This document shows positions 1 to 9,511 of a DNA stretch of 64,000 bases, one piece after another (positions within the stretch are counted from its first letter, which is position 1; each line of letters starts with the position of its first letter). Made by a program: the position numbers and the translations under genes. The stretch spans positions 32,629-96,628 of the forward strand of contig QHSL01000078.1 in NCBI GenBank assembly GCA_003220435.1, in the 5' to 3' direction. Under the pieces are notes generated by a model. The model saw only the letters and a list, made by a program, of their open reading frames with translations. It had not been told where the DNA came from and searched no databases. The DNA is from Candidatus Rokuibacteriota bacterium (lineage in GTDB: Bacteria > Methylomirabilota > Methylomirabilia > Rokubacteriales > CSP1-6).

Positions 1-1854
1 GCGTACGCTCAGGAGCCGAAGAAGCTCGACCCCGTGATCGTGACGGCGACCAAGACCGAGACGCCCGCCGAGCAGCTCGGCGCATCGGTGAGCGTCGTGA
101 CCGAGGACGACTTCAAGACCTATCACTACGAGACCGTGGAGGATGCGCTCCGGACCGTGCCCGGCGTCGAGATCAGGCGCTCCGGGAGCGTGGGAAAGAT
201 CTCGAGCATCTCCATCCGCGGCGCCAACCCCAACCAGGTCCAGGTCCTGATCGACGGCGTGCGGGTCAAGAGCCCCATGTCGGGGCAGATCGACCTGTCC
301 GACGTGTCACCCGAGCTCATCGACCGCATCGAGGTGATCCGCGGGGCCCAGTCCACGCTCTACGGCGCCGACGCGATGGGCGGCGTCATCAACATCATCA
401 CCAAAAAAGGTAAGGGCCCCGTCTCCGCCACTGTCGAAGGGGCGGCCGGCAACTACGACACCTACCAGGGCCGGGCGACGGCCAGCGGCGCCTACAAGCT
501 CCTCGACTACGCGTTCTCGATCTCGCACCTCGAATCGAACGGCCAGTTCCGGAACGACGACTCCGAGAAGAGGGCGTTCAATGCGCGGCTGGGGCTCTCG
601 CTGCCGTGGGACAGCGCGCTGGCCTTCATCTATCGCTATAACCGGAACGACATCGGGCTCCCGATCAAGTTCATCTCCACGAGCCCGCCCCCGCTGCCGA
701 TCGTGCCGATCATCGACGTCAACAACCGGCAGTACAGCGAGACGTCGGTCATGGCGCTCACCGCGAGGACTCACCCCGTCACCTGGTGGGAGCCCGAGCT
801 GCGCCTCGGGCGCTACCTGAACTATCTCAGGTTCACCGACCTCCCCGACCCGGCCGAGCAGTGCCCGTTCCCGCCCTGCGAGTTCCCGTCGCGCTCCACG
901 GTCGAGCGGCGAGAGGCCGAGCTCCTGAACCACTTCCACATCGGCAAGTGGTCGACCAGCTCCGTCGGGCTCGAGTACCGCGACGAGAAGGGCGTGGCCC
1001 AGGGCTCCACGCCCTTCGATGCCGAGAGCGCCACCCGGTCGGTCTTCTTCCAGCAGCAGCTCCGGTTCCTCGACCGGCTCTTCATGTCGGCGGGCTTCCG
1101 CGTCGAGGACAACAGCAAGTACGGCACTCACACCACCGAGCGCGGCTCGCTGGCCTATCTGATCCGCGCGTGGGGCACGCGCCTCCACGGCAGCGCCGGC
1201 TCGGGGTTCCGCGCGCCCACCTTCAACGATCTGTTCTTCCCCGGCTTCTCGGACCCGACGCTGAAGCCGGAGGAGAGCTTCAGCTACGATTTCGGCGCCG
1301 ATCAGAAGCTGTGGAAGGATCGGATCCGGCTCGGGCTCACCTATTTCCAGAACGAGTTTACGAACCTGATATCCTTCGAGTTCACCAGCACCGCGCCGTT
1401 CGTGAAGGGCGTGAACGTCGGACGCGCGCGATCGGCCGGCATCGAGTTCGTCTCGGAGGCGGACCTGCTCGACACGCTCACCGCGTCGGTGAACTACACG
1501 TACACCGACTCGAAGAACTTCAAGACCGACCGGCCGCTGGCTCGCGAGCCCGTCCACCGGTGGAACATCGCCCTGAACTGGCGCCCGCATCCGCGGCTCG
1601 ACCTCTTCACGCAGGTCCACGTGGTCTCCGAGCAGTTCGAGCCGACCGGGGGCGGGGAGGGGGTCTTCAACAGCGGCCGCACGCCCGTCGACGTGGGCGG
1701 CACCTGGCGGATCTTCGAGCGATATGAGTTCATCCAGTCCGTGGACCTGTTCGCCCGCCTCCAGAACCTCCTGAACGAGGGCTACGCCGAAGTGCGCGGG
1801 TTTCCGGCGCTCGGGATCAACGGCCTCCTCGGCCTCCGCGTCACGTTCCAATGA
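1..1854 (+). CDS. BtuB-like TonB-dependent outer-membrane receptor, 5' partial
   Basis: The reading frame is open from base 1, so the true start and most of the signal peptide lie upstream of the window. The first visible residues end in AYAQ, like a signal-peptidase site, followed by a TonB box (LDPVIVTAT). The N-terminal plug domain has the usual VEDALRTVPGV and GGVINIITK elements, and the rest is a 22-strand-type beta barrel ending in an aromatic-Gln terminus (VTFQ). The family imports vitamin B12, other corrinoids or iron chelates using TonB energy. The next genes are CbiZ, TonB, CbiP and CbiB, so corrinoid is the likely substrate. A cobalamin riboswitch would be expected upstream, outside the window. 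Confidence 0.9.
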   Translation, partial: AYAQEPKKLDPVIVTATKTETPAEQLGASVSVVTEDDFKTYHYETVEDALRTVPGVEIRRSGSVGKISSISIRGANPNQVQVLIDGVRVKSPMSGQIDLSDVSPELIDRIEVIRGAQSTLYGADAMGGVINIITKKGKGPVSATVEGAAGNYDTYQGRATASGAYKLLDYAFSISHLESNGQFRNDDSEKRAFNARLGLSLPWDSALAFIYRYNRNDIGLPIKFISTSPPPLPIVPIIDVNNRQYSETSVMALTARTHPVTWWEPELRLGRYLNYLRFTDLPDPAEQCPFPPCEFPSRSTVERREAELLNHFHIGKWSTSSVGLEYRDEKGVAQGSTPFDAESATRSVFFQQQLRFLDRLFMSAGFRVEDNSKYGTHTTERGSLAYLIRAWGTRLHGSAGSGFRAPTFNDLFFPGFSDPTLKPEESFSYDFGADQKLWKDRIRLGLTYFQNEFTNLISFEFTSTAPFVKGVNVGRARSAGIEFVSEADLLDTLTASVNYTYTDSKNFKTDRPLAREPVHRWNIALNWRPHPRLDLFTQVHVVSEQFEPTGGGEGVFNSGRTPVDVGGTWRIFERYEFIQSVDLFARLQNLLNEGYAEVRGFPALGINGLLGLRVTFQ

Positions 1855-1878
1855 GGTCGGCTTGACTCGGGGTCACGC

Positions 1879-2535
1879 GTGATCGAAGGAATCGAGACCA
1901 CGGTGGATCGTGACGCCGTGGTCGTCACGGCGCGCGAGCCGCTGGCGGTCCTCTCCTCTGCCTTCGTGAGGGGCGGATTCGCCGCGGCTCGCACGATCGT
2001 GAATCTCCACGTCCCGAAGAATCTCCGGCAAGAGCACTCGGACGACCTGCTGCTCGACTTCGTCGATCGCCGGCGCCTTCCCGGCCCATGGGTCGGCTTG
2101 CTGACCGCGGCGTGGACGGAGCGGGCCGAGCTGGCCGAGGCGCGGGACCACGGCGTGGCCGCGCTCGCGATCGTGACGGTCGGACTCTCGAACCGGATAG
2201 CCGCCGGTACGACGCCGATCGGAGTCTGGGCGCCGTCGACGATCAACGTGATCGTCGTCGTCGACGGCGCGCCGGATCCGGCCGCGCTCGTCAACGCGGT
2301 GATGACGGTCACCGAGGTCAAGACCTCGTTGCTGGCGGCCGCCGACCTCCGGTGCGCCGATGGTCACGTGGCCAGCGGCACCTCGACCGACGCGATCGTC
2401 GTCGCGGCGACCGGCCGCGGCCCACGTCAACGGTTCGGCGGGCCCATCAGCGATATCGGATGGGTGGTGGCGCGCGCGTCGCGCACCGCGCTGGGCGCCG
2501 GGATCCGCCGCTGGATGGAGGAGGAGCACCCGTGA
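1879..2535 (+). CDS. cbiZ: Adenosylcobinamide amidohydrolase CbiZ
   Basis: This 218-residue protein matches the CbiZ family over its whole length: an N-terminal LAVLSSAFVRGG segment, the VGLLTAA and VTVGLSN strands, and the late SGTSTDAIVVAATG motif. CbiZ cuts the aminopropanol arm of adenosylcobinamide or pseudo-B12-type corrinoids to give adenosylcobyric acid, which CbiB can rebuild with the cell's own aminoalcohol. It starts with GTG 25 bases after the receptor gene and overlaps the next gene by GTGA. The context (receptor, TonB, CbiP, CbiB) supports remodelling of imported corrinoids. CbiZ is more often found in archaea and scattered bacteria, so horizontal spread is plausible. Confidence 0.88.
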   Translation: MIEGIETTVDRDAVVVTAREPLAVLSSAFVRGGFAAARTIVNLHVPKNLRQEHSDDLLLDFVDRRRLPGPWVGLLTAAWTERAELAEARDHGVAALAIVTVGLSNRIAAGTTPIGVWAPSTINVIVVVDGAPDPAALVNAVMTVTEVKTSLLAAADLRCADGHVASGTSTDAIVVAATGRGPRQRFGGPISDIGWVVARASRTALGAGIRRWMEEEHP

Positions 2536-3389
2536 GCCCGCGCGGGCCGCTGCTGCCGATGCTGGCCTCGCTGACCGCTCACGGAGGAGCCGTCGCGCTC
2601 CTGGCGTTTGCGTCGGGCGAGTCGCTGCCGAGCGGGCTCTTCATCGTTCTGTCCGAGCTGGAGCCGGCGGCCATCGCGAGCGGGCCGAGGCAGGCGCGGG
2701 CCAGCGCCGGACCCCCCGCCACTCCAGCGGCGTCTCCCGCGGCGCCGCGACCCTCGCCCCTCGCCTCGGCCACGGCCGCCGCCGTCGCTCCACTCCCTGC
2801 TCCGGCGCCGACGACCCCTCCCGAACGAGAGGTGCCTCCTGCGCCGACGCCGGCTCGAGATCCCGAGCGCGTCGCCGAAGTGTCGGTGATCCGCGAGGAA
2901 TCGGCCACCGACGCGGCGCGAAGCGCGCCGAGCCCGTCGGCCGTCGCGGGAGCGACGGGCTCTGATCTCGCGCGGGGCGGCGCCGCCTCCGACGGAGGCG
3001 CCGGCCGCGGGACAGCCCAGCACTCGGCGTCCGTGGGCGGTGGCGAGGGCGGAACCAACGTGGCGGTCGCGCCGTCCGGCTCCGGTGGCGGCGAGCCCGG
3101 GTCCGAATACGGTGGGTATTACGCCCGCATCAGACAGCGGATTCAGGAATCACTACGCTATCCATCGGTGGCGCAGCGGCGCGGCCTCATGGGCACCGTC
3201 CACCTGGAGATTCTCATCAGGCCCGATGGTGCGATCGGCAACGTTTCCGTCGCGGCCTCATCGTCGCATCGGTTGCTCGACGAGGCCGCGCTGGAGACGG
3301 TGCGCAGTCTCTCGCCTCAGCCGTTCCCCGCAAACCTGAGGCCGAGGTGGCTGACGGTACGGCTGCCGGTGGTATTCGACCTGCAGTAG
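2532..3389 (+). CDS. tonB: TonB-family energy transducer
   Basis: A GTG start overlaps the cbiZ stop as GTGA. The 285-residue product has one N-terminal membrane segment (about residues 8-30). A long Pro/Ala/Ser-rich periplasmic spacer follows (about 45-180), then a C-terminal TonB domain with YYARIRQRIQESLRYP and VHLEILIRPDGAI. TonB couples inner-membrane proton motive force to outer-membrane receptors. Lying in the same operon as the BtuB-like receptor, it is probably dedicated to corrinoid uptake. No ExbB/ExbD genes are seen nearby. Confidence 0.85.
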   Translation: MSPRGPLLPMLASLTAHGGAVALLAFASGESLPSGLFIVLSELEPAAIASGPRQARASAGPPATPAASPAAPRPSPLASATAAAVAPLPAPAPTTPPEREVPPAPTPARDPERVAEVSVIREESATDAARSAPSPSAVAGATGSDLARGGAASDGGAGRGTAQHSASVGGGEGGTNVAVAPSGSGGGEPGSEYGGYYARIRQRIQESLRYPSVAQRRGLMGTVHLEILIRPDGAIGNVSVAASSSHRLLDEAALETVRSLSPQPFPANLRPRWLTVRLPVVFDLQ

Positions 3390-3447
3390 TATGCTCACCG
3401 ATCGGGTGCCCCGCCGGCCCGAGGCGCGGCTCTCACAGGAGGTGGGC

Positions 3448-3963
3448 ATGGACGACGAGAAGGTCCGCACGATCGAGCGCGAGCTCGACGGCGTCACGAC
3501 CGAGTACTACGACGTCGACGTGCGGGGCGACCGGATCGAGCGCCTGCTCACCGAGCTGTTCACGGAGCACTGGGCGCGGCTCACCGTGGGCCCGCTGATC
3601 GAGGGCGCCGCGTACGAGATCCAGTTTGCCGCGCCGCCGAAGGTGACGACGCTCGACGGTTACCTGACGATCGACACCGGCGTCTGGCACTTCCATCTTT
3701 GCGTCAACGATCACCGCGGGAGCCCGAGCGCCGAGTTGGCCCGCATCCGCCGCGTGGCCCGGGCCGCGTTCTTCCGGAGCGAGGGCGGGTCGCACGTGCC
3801 GACGGTGTGGGGGCTCAGGCTCTGGAACGGGCGCGCCGAGCAGATGATCACCGTGCTGTTCCCAAGCCCGCACTTCGATGAAAGCTGGCGGCGGCTCCCG
3901 GAGCCCCGCTGGGAGAAGACGGAGCTCTGGCAGGAGCTTCGGCGGCGGTACACCGGCGGTTGA
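3448..3963 (+). CDS. Unrecognised protein of the corrinoid operon
   Basis: I choose the ATG at 3448 because AGGAGGTG lies at 3437-3444. An in-frame ATG at 3391 has no such site. The 171-residue product has no signal peptide or membrane segment. It contains a beta-rich centre (LTIDTGVWHFHLCVNDHRG) and a basic, aromatic C-terminus. I do not recognise a domain. It lies between tonB and an outer-membrane barrel gene in a corrinoid salvage operon, so a role in corrinoid or cobalt handling is an inference from context only. The HFHLCVNDH stretch could bind metal or a cofactor, but this is speculative. Confidence 0.7.
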   Translation: MDDEKVRTIERELDGVTTEYYDVDVRGDRIERLLTELFTEHWARLTVGPLIEGAAYEIQFAAPPKVTTLDGYLTIDTGVWHFHLCVNDHRGSPSAELARIRRVARAAFFRSEGGSHVPTVWGLRLWNGRAEQMITVLFPSPHFDESWRRLPEPRWEKTELWQELRRRYTGG

Positions 3964-4763
3964 TCGTGTGGTCACAGGCGCGCGGCGTCGTTGCAGTGTG
4001 CGCGGCCGTGGCCTTCGGTGCCCCCGACGCGCTGGCCGACGAGATCGACCGGATCGTGACCGATCGTCCGAGCGTCTCGAACAGCGCGAGCACGGTTCCC
4101 CGGGGCGCCTTCCAGATCGAGAGCGGCCTGGAGTACTCGCGCGCCCGGGTAGGCGGTGGGCCTGACGAGCGCCGCTTCGCCCTCGACGTCACCCTGCGCG
4201 CGGGGATCACCGAGCGCGTCGAAGTCGGGATCGAAGGTGAGCCGTTCGTCCGCCTGCGCGGCGCCGAAGACGATACGGGTAACGGCGACGTCTCGCTCAA
4301 GGGGAAATATCGGTTCCTCGACAGCCGCGAGGGAAGCGCCTGGCCCGCGCTGGCCGTTCAGCCGTTCGTCACGCTGCCCGTGGCCCACGCGCCCCACGGT
4401 CCCGATCGCCCCGACTTCGGGCTGGTGAGCCTGGCGACCTTCGACCTGCCCTGGCAGCTCGGCCTGGATGTGAACGCCGGGCTCGCCGCGCTCGGCCAGC
4501 GACGTCCGAGTGGCTATCTGGTCCAGGGACTCGTCTCGGCCGCGCTCGAACGAGAGCTCGGCGAGCGCTGGTCGACGTTCGTCGAGGTGTTCTACGCCTC
4601 GGCGGCCGAGCGCGGCAGCCGGGACGTGGTCGGCGTCGACGCCGGGGTCCAGTTCTTCCTGACCCGGCGCCTCGCCCTCGACACGGCGGTCGAGACCGCG
4701 CTCACCGGCCCCGGACCAGACTACGCGTTCCGCGCCGGGGTGAGCGTCCGGTTCGGGAAATGA
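3960..4763 (+). CDS. Predicted outer-membrane beta-barrel protein
   Basis: The product has a short signal peptide ending near ADALADE. Repeated amphipathic beta strands follow (FQIESGLEYSR, VEVGIEGEPFVRL, LAVQPFVTLPVA), ending in an aromatic-containing strand (VSVRFGK). The pattern fits the outer-membrane transporter family related to MetA-pathway phenol degradation proteins. The start is TTG overlapping the previous stop (TTGA), or GTG at 3966. The 3' end overlaps cbiP by ATGA, so it belongs to the corrinoid operon. It may be an additional porin-like entry route or a sensor; substrate unknown. Confidence 0.65.
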   Translation: MIVWSQARGVVAVCAAVAFGAPDALADEIDRIVTDRPSVSNSASTVPRGAFQIESGLEYSRARVGGGPDERRFALDVTLRAGITERVEVGIEGEPFVRLRGAEDDTGNGDVSLKGKYRFLDSREGSAWPALAVQPFVTLPVAHAPHGPDRPDFGLVSLATFDLPWQLGLDVNAGLAALGQRRPSGYLVQGLVSAALERELGERWSTFVEVFYASAAERGSRDVVGVDAGVQFFLTRRLALDTAVETALTGPGPDYAFRAGVSVRFGK

Positions 4764-6286
4764 GCGTCCTTGCTCCGTGCCTCATGATTCAGGGCACCGC
4801 CTCGGGCGTCGGCAAGAGCTTGCTCGCCGCGGCCTTCTGCCGGCTCTTTGCGCGCGCAGGCTATCGCGTCGCGCCGTTCAAGGCTCAGAACATGGCGCTG
4901 AACGCGGCCGTCACAATGGACGGCGGCGAGATCGGACGGGCCCAGGCCGGCCAGGCCGCGGCCGCGGGAATCGAGCCCACCGTCGGCATGAATCCGATTC
5001 TCCTCAAGCCCGAGCCGGCCGATCGATCGCAGCTCGTGGTGCTGGGACGGGCGGTCGCCAGCGTCACCTGGCGCGAGTACGCGCGAATGCAGCCCGGGCT
5101 CCTTCCCCTCGTCGCCGAGAGCCTCGCGCGTCTGCGCGGCGCCTTCGACCTGGTGATCATCGAAGGCGCCGGGAGCCCGGCCGAGATCAACCTCCGTGAC
5201 TGCGACATCGTCAACATGCCGGTGGCCCGCATGGCCGACGCGCCCGTGCTGCTGGTCGGCGACATCGACCGCGGAGGCGTGTTCGCGGCGCTGCTCGGCA
5301 CCCTCGACCTGCTGGAGCCTCACGACCGCGCGCGGGTCGCCGGGCTGATCGTCAACCGGTTCCGCGGCGACGAGGCGATCCTGGCGTCGGGGCTCGCCGA
5401 GCTGACGGCGCGCTCCGGCGTGCCGGTGCTCGGGGTCGTTCCGTACCTCGAGCCCGGTCTCGTGCCCGCGGAGGACTCGCTCGATCTCGACGACTCCGGG
5501 CGCTGGGGCTCGCCGGGCTCGCTAGACATCGCCGTCGTCCGACTGCCGCGCATCTCGAACTTTGACGACTTCGAGCCTCTCGCTTCCGAGCCTGAAGTGA
5601 GCGTTCGGTTCGTGCGAAGCGCCGGCGAGCTCGACGGCGCCGATCTCATCGTGCTGCCGGGGACCAAGAGCACGGTCGCCGACCTGGAATGGCTTGTCGC
5701 GTCCGGGCTCGGTCAGGCGATCCGTGGAGCGGCGGCGGCCGGACGCCCGGTCATCGGGATCTGCGGCGGCTACCAGATGCTCGGCCGCGCGGTAGACGAT
5801 CCCGACCGCGTGGAATCGGCGGCCTCATCGACGCCCGGGCTCGGATTGCTCCCCGTGGTCACGACGTTCGCGCCGGCCAAGACGACCGTGCGTGTGAGAG
5901 CCCGCGCAACGCCGGCGTCTTGGCTCTTTGCCGCCGCGGTCGGCACCGAGATCGCCGGCTACGAGATCCACGCGGGTCGGACGGGCTCGGGCTCCCCGTC
6001 GCCGTTCACGATCGTCGAGCGCGGCGGCCGCCCGGTCACCGAGCACGACGGAGCCGTGAACGGAGCGGGGACCGTCCTCGGCACGTACCTGCACGGCCTC
6101 TTTGCGAACGACGGGCTTCGCGGGGCGCTACTCGGCGCGCTGGCGAAGAAGAAGGGGATCGACGCCCACCCGCGCTGGGGCGCGCCCCGCGCCGACCCCT
6201 ACGAGCGCCTCGCCGACGCCGTGGCGCGGGCCGTCGACCTGACGGCCGTCGCGAAGCTCGTGGGGCTTTCATTCCCCAGGCCCTGA
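4760..6286 (+). CDS. cbiP: Cobyric acid synthase CbiP/CobQ
   Basis: This 508-residue enzyme amidates adenosylcobyrinic a,c-diamide at four carboxylates using glutamine and ATP. The N-terminal P-loop-like MIQGTASGVGKS and KAQNMALNA motifs form the dethiobiotin-synthetase-like domain. The C-terminal class I glutamine amidotransferase domain carries GICGGYQMLG (catalytic Cys) and GTYLHGLF (catalytic His). It overlaps the upstream gene by ATGA. With CbiZ and CbiB it can act on both salvaged and de novo corrinoid. Confidence 0.95.
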   Translation: MSVLAPCLMIQGTASGVGKSLLAAAFCRLFARAGYRVAPFKAQNMALNAAVTMDGGEIGRAQAGQAAAAGIEPTVGMNPILLKPEPADRSQLVVLGRAVASVTWREYARMQPGLLPLVAESLARLRGAFDLVIIEGAGSPAEINLRDCDIVNMPVARMADAPVLLVGDIDRGGVFAALLGTLDLLEPHDRARVAGLIVNRFRGDEAILASGLAELTARSGVPVLGVVPYLEPGLVPAEDSLDLDDSGRWGSPGSLDIAVVRLPRISNFDDFEPLASEPEVSVRFVRSAGELDGADLIVLPGTKSTVADLEWLVASGLGQAIRGAAAAGRPVIGICGGYQMLGRAVDDPDRVESAASSTPGLGLLPVVTTFAPAKTTVRVRARATPASWLFAAAVGTEIAGYEIHAGRTGSGSPSPFTIVERGGRPVTEHDGAVNGAGTVLGTYLHGLFANDGLRGALLGALAKKKGIDAHPRWGAPRADPYERLADAVARAVDLTAVAKLVGLSFPRP

Positions 6287-7236
6287 GTCCCGACGCCGCG
6301 ACGTCGATCGCGCTGCTGCTCGCTCTTGCCGTCGACCTCACGCTCGGCGATCCGCCGAGTCGCTACCACCCCGTCGCCTGGATCGGCCGGTTGCTCGCCG
6401 CGGGCCGCCGCCTGCTCTGCCGCGGCTCGCCGGCGGCGCTCCTCGCCGGCGGCGCTGCACTGACGATCGGCGCGGCCATCGCCGCCGGCCTCGCCGCCGC
6501 GCTCGCATCGGCGCTGGCCACGCGACTGGGCCCGGCGGGCATACTGCTCGAAGCCCTCGCGCTGACGTGCCTGCTCTCGCTCCGCGGGCTCGTCACGGCT
6601 GCGCGCGCGGTCGCCGCGGACCTCGACCGCGGCGATCTCAGCACGGCTCGACGCACGGTCGCCTATCACCTGGTCAGCCGGTCGGCCACAACGCTCGACG
6701 AGGGACACGTCGCCTCCGCCGCCATCGAGTCGGTCGCCGAGAACTTCACGGACGGGCTCCTGGCGCCGGCATGCTGCTATCTCGTCGGGGGGCTCGCGTG
6801 GGCCGCCGTCTACCGCGCGGTCAACACCGCGGACTCGATGTTCGGGTACCGCGAGGGCGTGCTCGAGTACTTCGGCAAGACCGCGGCACGACTCGACGAC
6901 CTGTTGAACTTGATCCCGGCGCGGATCGCGGCGCTGAGCCTGGTCGCCGGCGCCGCCCTCGCCGGCGAGAGCGCGCGCGGAGCCGTGGCTATCCTGAGGC
7001 GCGACCGCGGCCGCACGCAGAGCCCCAACGCCGGGTGGACGATGGCCGCCATGGCTGGTGCCCTCGCCGTTGTCCTCGAAAAGCCCGGTGCCTATCGCCT
7101 GGGTGACGGCGCGCTGCCGGTCGCCGCGGACATCGAGCGGGCGCTACGGGTGCTGCGAGCGGCAGCGGTGGTGAGTCTGGTTTTGACTGCGGCCGCCGTT
7201 CTCACCGGCGGGCGGCTCCTGGGGCTCCGGAGCTAG
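6283..7236 (+). CDS. cbiB: Adenosylcobinamide-phosphate synthase CbiB/CobD
   Basis: This membrane enzyme joins an aminoalcohol (phosphate) to adenosylcobyric acid, the step after CbiP and the repair step after CbiZ. The family signature DLTLGDPPSRYHPVAWIGRL lies at the N-terminus, followed by AIESVAENFTDG, AVNTADSMFGY and QSPNAGW. No ATG, GTG or TTG lies in frame before the conserved start. The best fit is CTG at 6283, which overlaps the cbiP stop as CTGA and gives a normal 317-residue length. Its stop overlaps the stop of the convergent receptor gene. Confidence 0.88.
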   Translation: MSPDAATSIALLLALAVDLTLGDPPSRYHPVAWIGRLLAAGRRLLCRGSPAALLAGGAALTIGAAIAAGLAAALASALATRLGPAGILLEALALTCLLSLRGLVTAARAVAADLDRGDLSTARRTVAYHLVSRSATTLDEGHVASAAIESVAENFTDGLLAPACCYLVGGLAWAAVYRAVNTADSMFGYREGVLEYFGKTAARLDDLLNLIPARIAALSLVAGAALAGESARGAVAILRRDRGRTQSPNAGWTMAAMAGALAVVLEKPGAYRLGDGALPVAADIERALRVLRAAAVVSLVLTAAAVLTGGRLLGLRS

Positions 7237-9422
7237 AACCGGTAACTCGCTCCGGCCAGCACGTTGATCGGGGCCGCCGGCGTCAGGAAGCGCTCGACCG
7301 GCGCCCCGGCCACCTTGGCATTCGGTGCAAAAGTTCCGAAGGTTTCGTATGCGTTGTTCAGAAGATTGTTGACGGTCACGAAGACTTCGAGCTTCTTCCA
7401 TTCCGCGCGGACGCCGCCATTGAGGACCGCGTAGTCCCCGAGCTTCCGCTCGACGTTCTCCTCGTCTCCCCGAAGCCGCTGGGAGCCGACGTACGAGCCA
7501 CCGACCCAAAGGGTGAGCCACGAGATCGGGTGGCAGTCGAGGCTCGCGTTCAGCCGATGACGCGGCACCAGGGGGAGCGTGTTGCCCGTCCGCACGCTCT
7601 GGGTGCACGGCGGCGCGGCACAGCCCGGGGTCAACCGCGGAGTGGCCAGCGCGAGGTCGTCCTGGAACGTCGCCTCGGTGTACGTGTAGCTTAGCCGAGC
7701 CTCGAGGACCTTCCACGGCTTGAGCCCGATCGAAAGCTCGACGCCCTGGCGCCGTGTGTCGCCCACGTTCTGGAAGAAGAGGCCGGTGGTGCCCGTCGGC
7801 GCGACCGAGAAGATGTCGTTGGTGACGTCGGTCCGAAAGAGGGCCAGCTCGCCGTCGAGCCACGGCGCCGGGCCAGCGCGCACCCCGAGCTCGTAGTTGC
7901 GGGCCCTCACCGCCTTCAGGGGAGGGTCCGGCGCCACGCCCGCCTGAAGTCCCGGGCATACCGCGCCGGGTCCCGCGCACGTCAGCTCGAGGAACGCGGG
8001 CGCCCGGAACCCTTCCGAGTAACCGAAGTAGAACCCCAGCGTGCGGGACAGGTTGTAGTTGAACCCGATCGCCGGGTTGGCGCGATGGAACTCGCTCACG
8101 CCGCTGGAGCTCGCCCGCTGCTCGGGGTTGAGGTCCTCGATGTCGTGCCGGAGCCAGTCCCAACGGACCGCGGCGGTGACGATCAGCCGATCGCCCTCGC
8201 GCAGGATGTGGCGGGCCATGTCGAGCGTGTCTTGCAGGTACACCGCGACCGCCGGCTGCTTGTCGCGGACATCCGACTCCGGCCCCCGGGCTCCATCCTC
8301 CTCCCGGAACACCCGGACCCGGACGTCGTGGTGCGCGTAGTCGACGCCGAGCAGCAGGCGATTGGCGCGGTCGAGCAGGGTTCCCTCGTGGCTCAGCTGG
8401 GCCGTCCCGCCTGACGACGTGGTCGTGGTGAACGCCCGCGTGTTGGCGCGGGCCTGGTTCACGTTGAACTGCTCGGCGTCGAGCCACCGGCCGAACCCCA
8501 TCAACGAGAGCGCGAAGCTCGCGCCCAGCTCCTGGCGAACGCTCAGCGTCGCCACGTTCACGAGCGGCTTGAAGAAGTCGCCGCCGGTGTAGTTCAGCGT
8601 GCGGTCGCGCCGCAGGTCCGAGAACGGCAACGAGCCCGGCTGCTCGATGCGATTCTCGGCGCGCTGGAACGACAGGGCAGCGTCCGTCCCGCCCGCCTTG
8701 AGACCGAGCTTCGCGAAGAGTTTCTCGATGCGCGAGGACGAGACGTCGCGCCAGCCGTCCTCCCGGAAGAAGGTGCCGCTGACGTAGTAGTCGAGGGGGG
8801 CCCACGCGCCGCCCAGGCGAAGGCGGTATTTCTGGCGCCCGAAGCTTCCGCCCTCCACTTCGGGGATGACCTCGTATGCCGGCGGAGCGCCGCGGCGCGT
8901 GATGATGTTGATGGCTCCGCCGAGAGTGTTCCGGCCGAACACCGCCGCCGGACCGCGGATCACCTCGATCCGCTCGATGTCGTCGAGCGGCAGCAGGTCG
9001 AAGTTGACCTCCTCGATCCCGGGCTCGTTCACGCGCACCCCGTCGACGAAGACGCTCAATCCCTGAGATTCGCCCGTGACCGGGGTGGACCGGAAGCCGC
9101 GGAACGAGAGGTCCATCTGCCACGAGTTCCCCTGCTGATCGTTCAGGGTCACGCCCGGCAGGCGAGAGAGCGCCTCCTGGAGCGTCACGGCGCCGCTCCC
9201 GCGAAGCCGATCGCCCGGCACGATGTTGACGGTGGCCGGAACGCTCGAGAGAGGCAGTGGCGCGCCGGGCAGGCGCGCCGGAGCCGTGACGGTCAGCTCC
9301 GGCAGGCGGGTCGGGTCGTCCTGCGGTCCCGGGGGGTACACCGTCGGCGGCTGAGCGTGCGTCGTCGAGCACGCAAGCGCGATCGCCACGACGGCGCACA
9401 CGAGAGCATCGAGCGGGCGCAT
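7233..9422 (-). CDS. TonB-dependent receptor, siderophore type
   Basis: The 729-residue product has a signal peptide ending near THAQ, a TonB box (LPELTVTAP) and a plug domain (LQEALSRLPGV, GRNTLGGAINIITRRG). The barrel ends in ASYRF. It has features of iron-complex receptors such as GFRAPAFLEL and NVGDTRRQGVELSI. It likely imports an iron chelate or other metal complex. It sits alone at the 3' end of a minus-strand unit, with a two-component system upstream. Its 3' end overlaps the stop of cbiB, so the two genes converge without a terminator-length gap. Confidence 0.92.
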   Translation of the reverse strand: MRPLDALVCAVVAIALACSTTHAQPPTVYPPGPQDDPTRLPELTVTAPARLPGAPLPLSSVPATVNIVPGDRLRGSGAVTLQEALSRLPGVTLNDQQGNSWQMDLSFRGFRSTPVTGESQGLSVFVDGVRVNEPGIEEVNFDLLPLDDIERIEVIRGPAAVFGRNTLGGAINIITRRGAPPAYEVIPEVEGGSFGRQKYRLRLGGAWAPLDYYVSGTFFREDGWRDVSSSRIEKLFAKLGLKAGGTDAALSFQRAENRIEQPGSLPFSDLRRDRTLNYTGGDFFKPLVNVATLSVRQELGASFALSLMGFGRWLDAEQFNVNQARANTRAFTTTTSSGGTAQLSHEGTLLDRANRLLLGVDYAHHDVRVRVFREEDGARGPESDVRDKQPAVAVYLQDTLDMARHILREGDRLIVTAAVRWDWLRHDIEDLNPEQRASSSGVSEFHRANPAIGFNYNLSRTLGFYFGYSEGFRAPAFLELTCAGPGAVCPGLQAGVAPDPPLKAVRARNYELGVRAGPAPWLDGELALFRTDVTNDIFSVAPTGTTGLFFQNVGDTRRQGVELSIGLKPWKVLEARLSYTYTEATFQDDLALATPRLTPGCAAPPCTQSVRTGNTLPLVPRHRLNASLDCHPISWLTLWVGGSYVGSQRLRGDEENVERKLGDYAVLNGGVRAEWKKLEVFVTVNNLLNNAYETFGTFAPNAKVAGAPVERFLTPAAPINVLAGASYRF

Positions 9423-9511
9423 GGTCTTTCATCGGATCAATACAGGCCGGAGCGCCGGGAAAAGAATCCCCACCTGGCCACGAACCGCATGGCCGGGTGG
9501 CCACGCGGGAG

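Noticed and set aside
307..1851. A 514-residue minus-strand frame opposite the receptor gene
   Set aside because: It is Arg/Glu/Val-rich with no domain and lies opposite a clear TonB-dependent receptor; long antisense frames are normal at this GC content.
7144..9504. A 786-residue minus-strand frame overlapping the second receptor
   Set aside because: The composition is Arg/Pro/Gly-rich low complexity in a shifted frame of the receptor gene.
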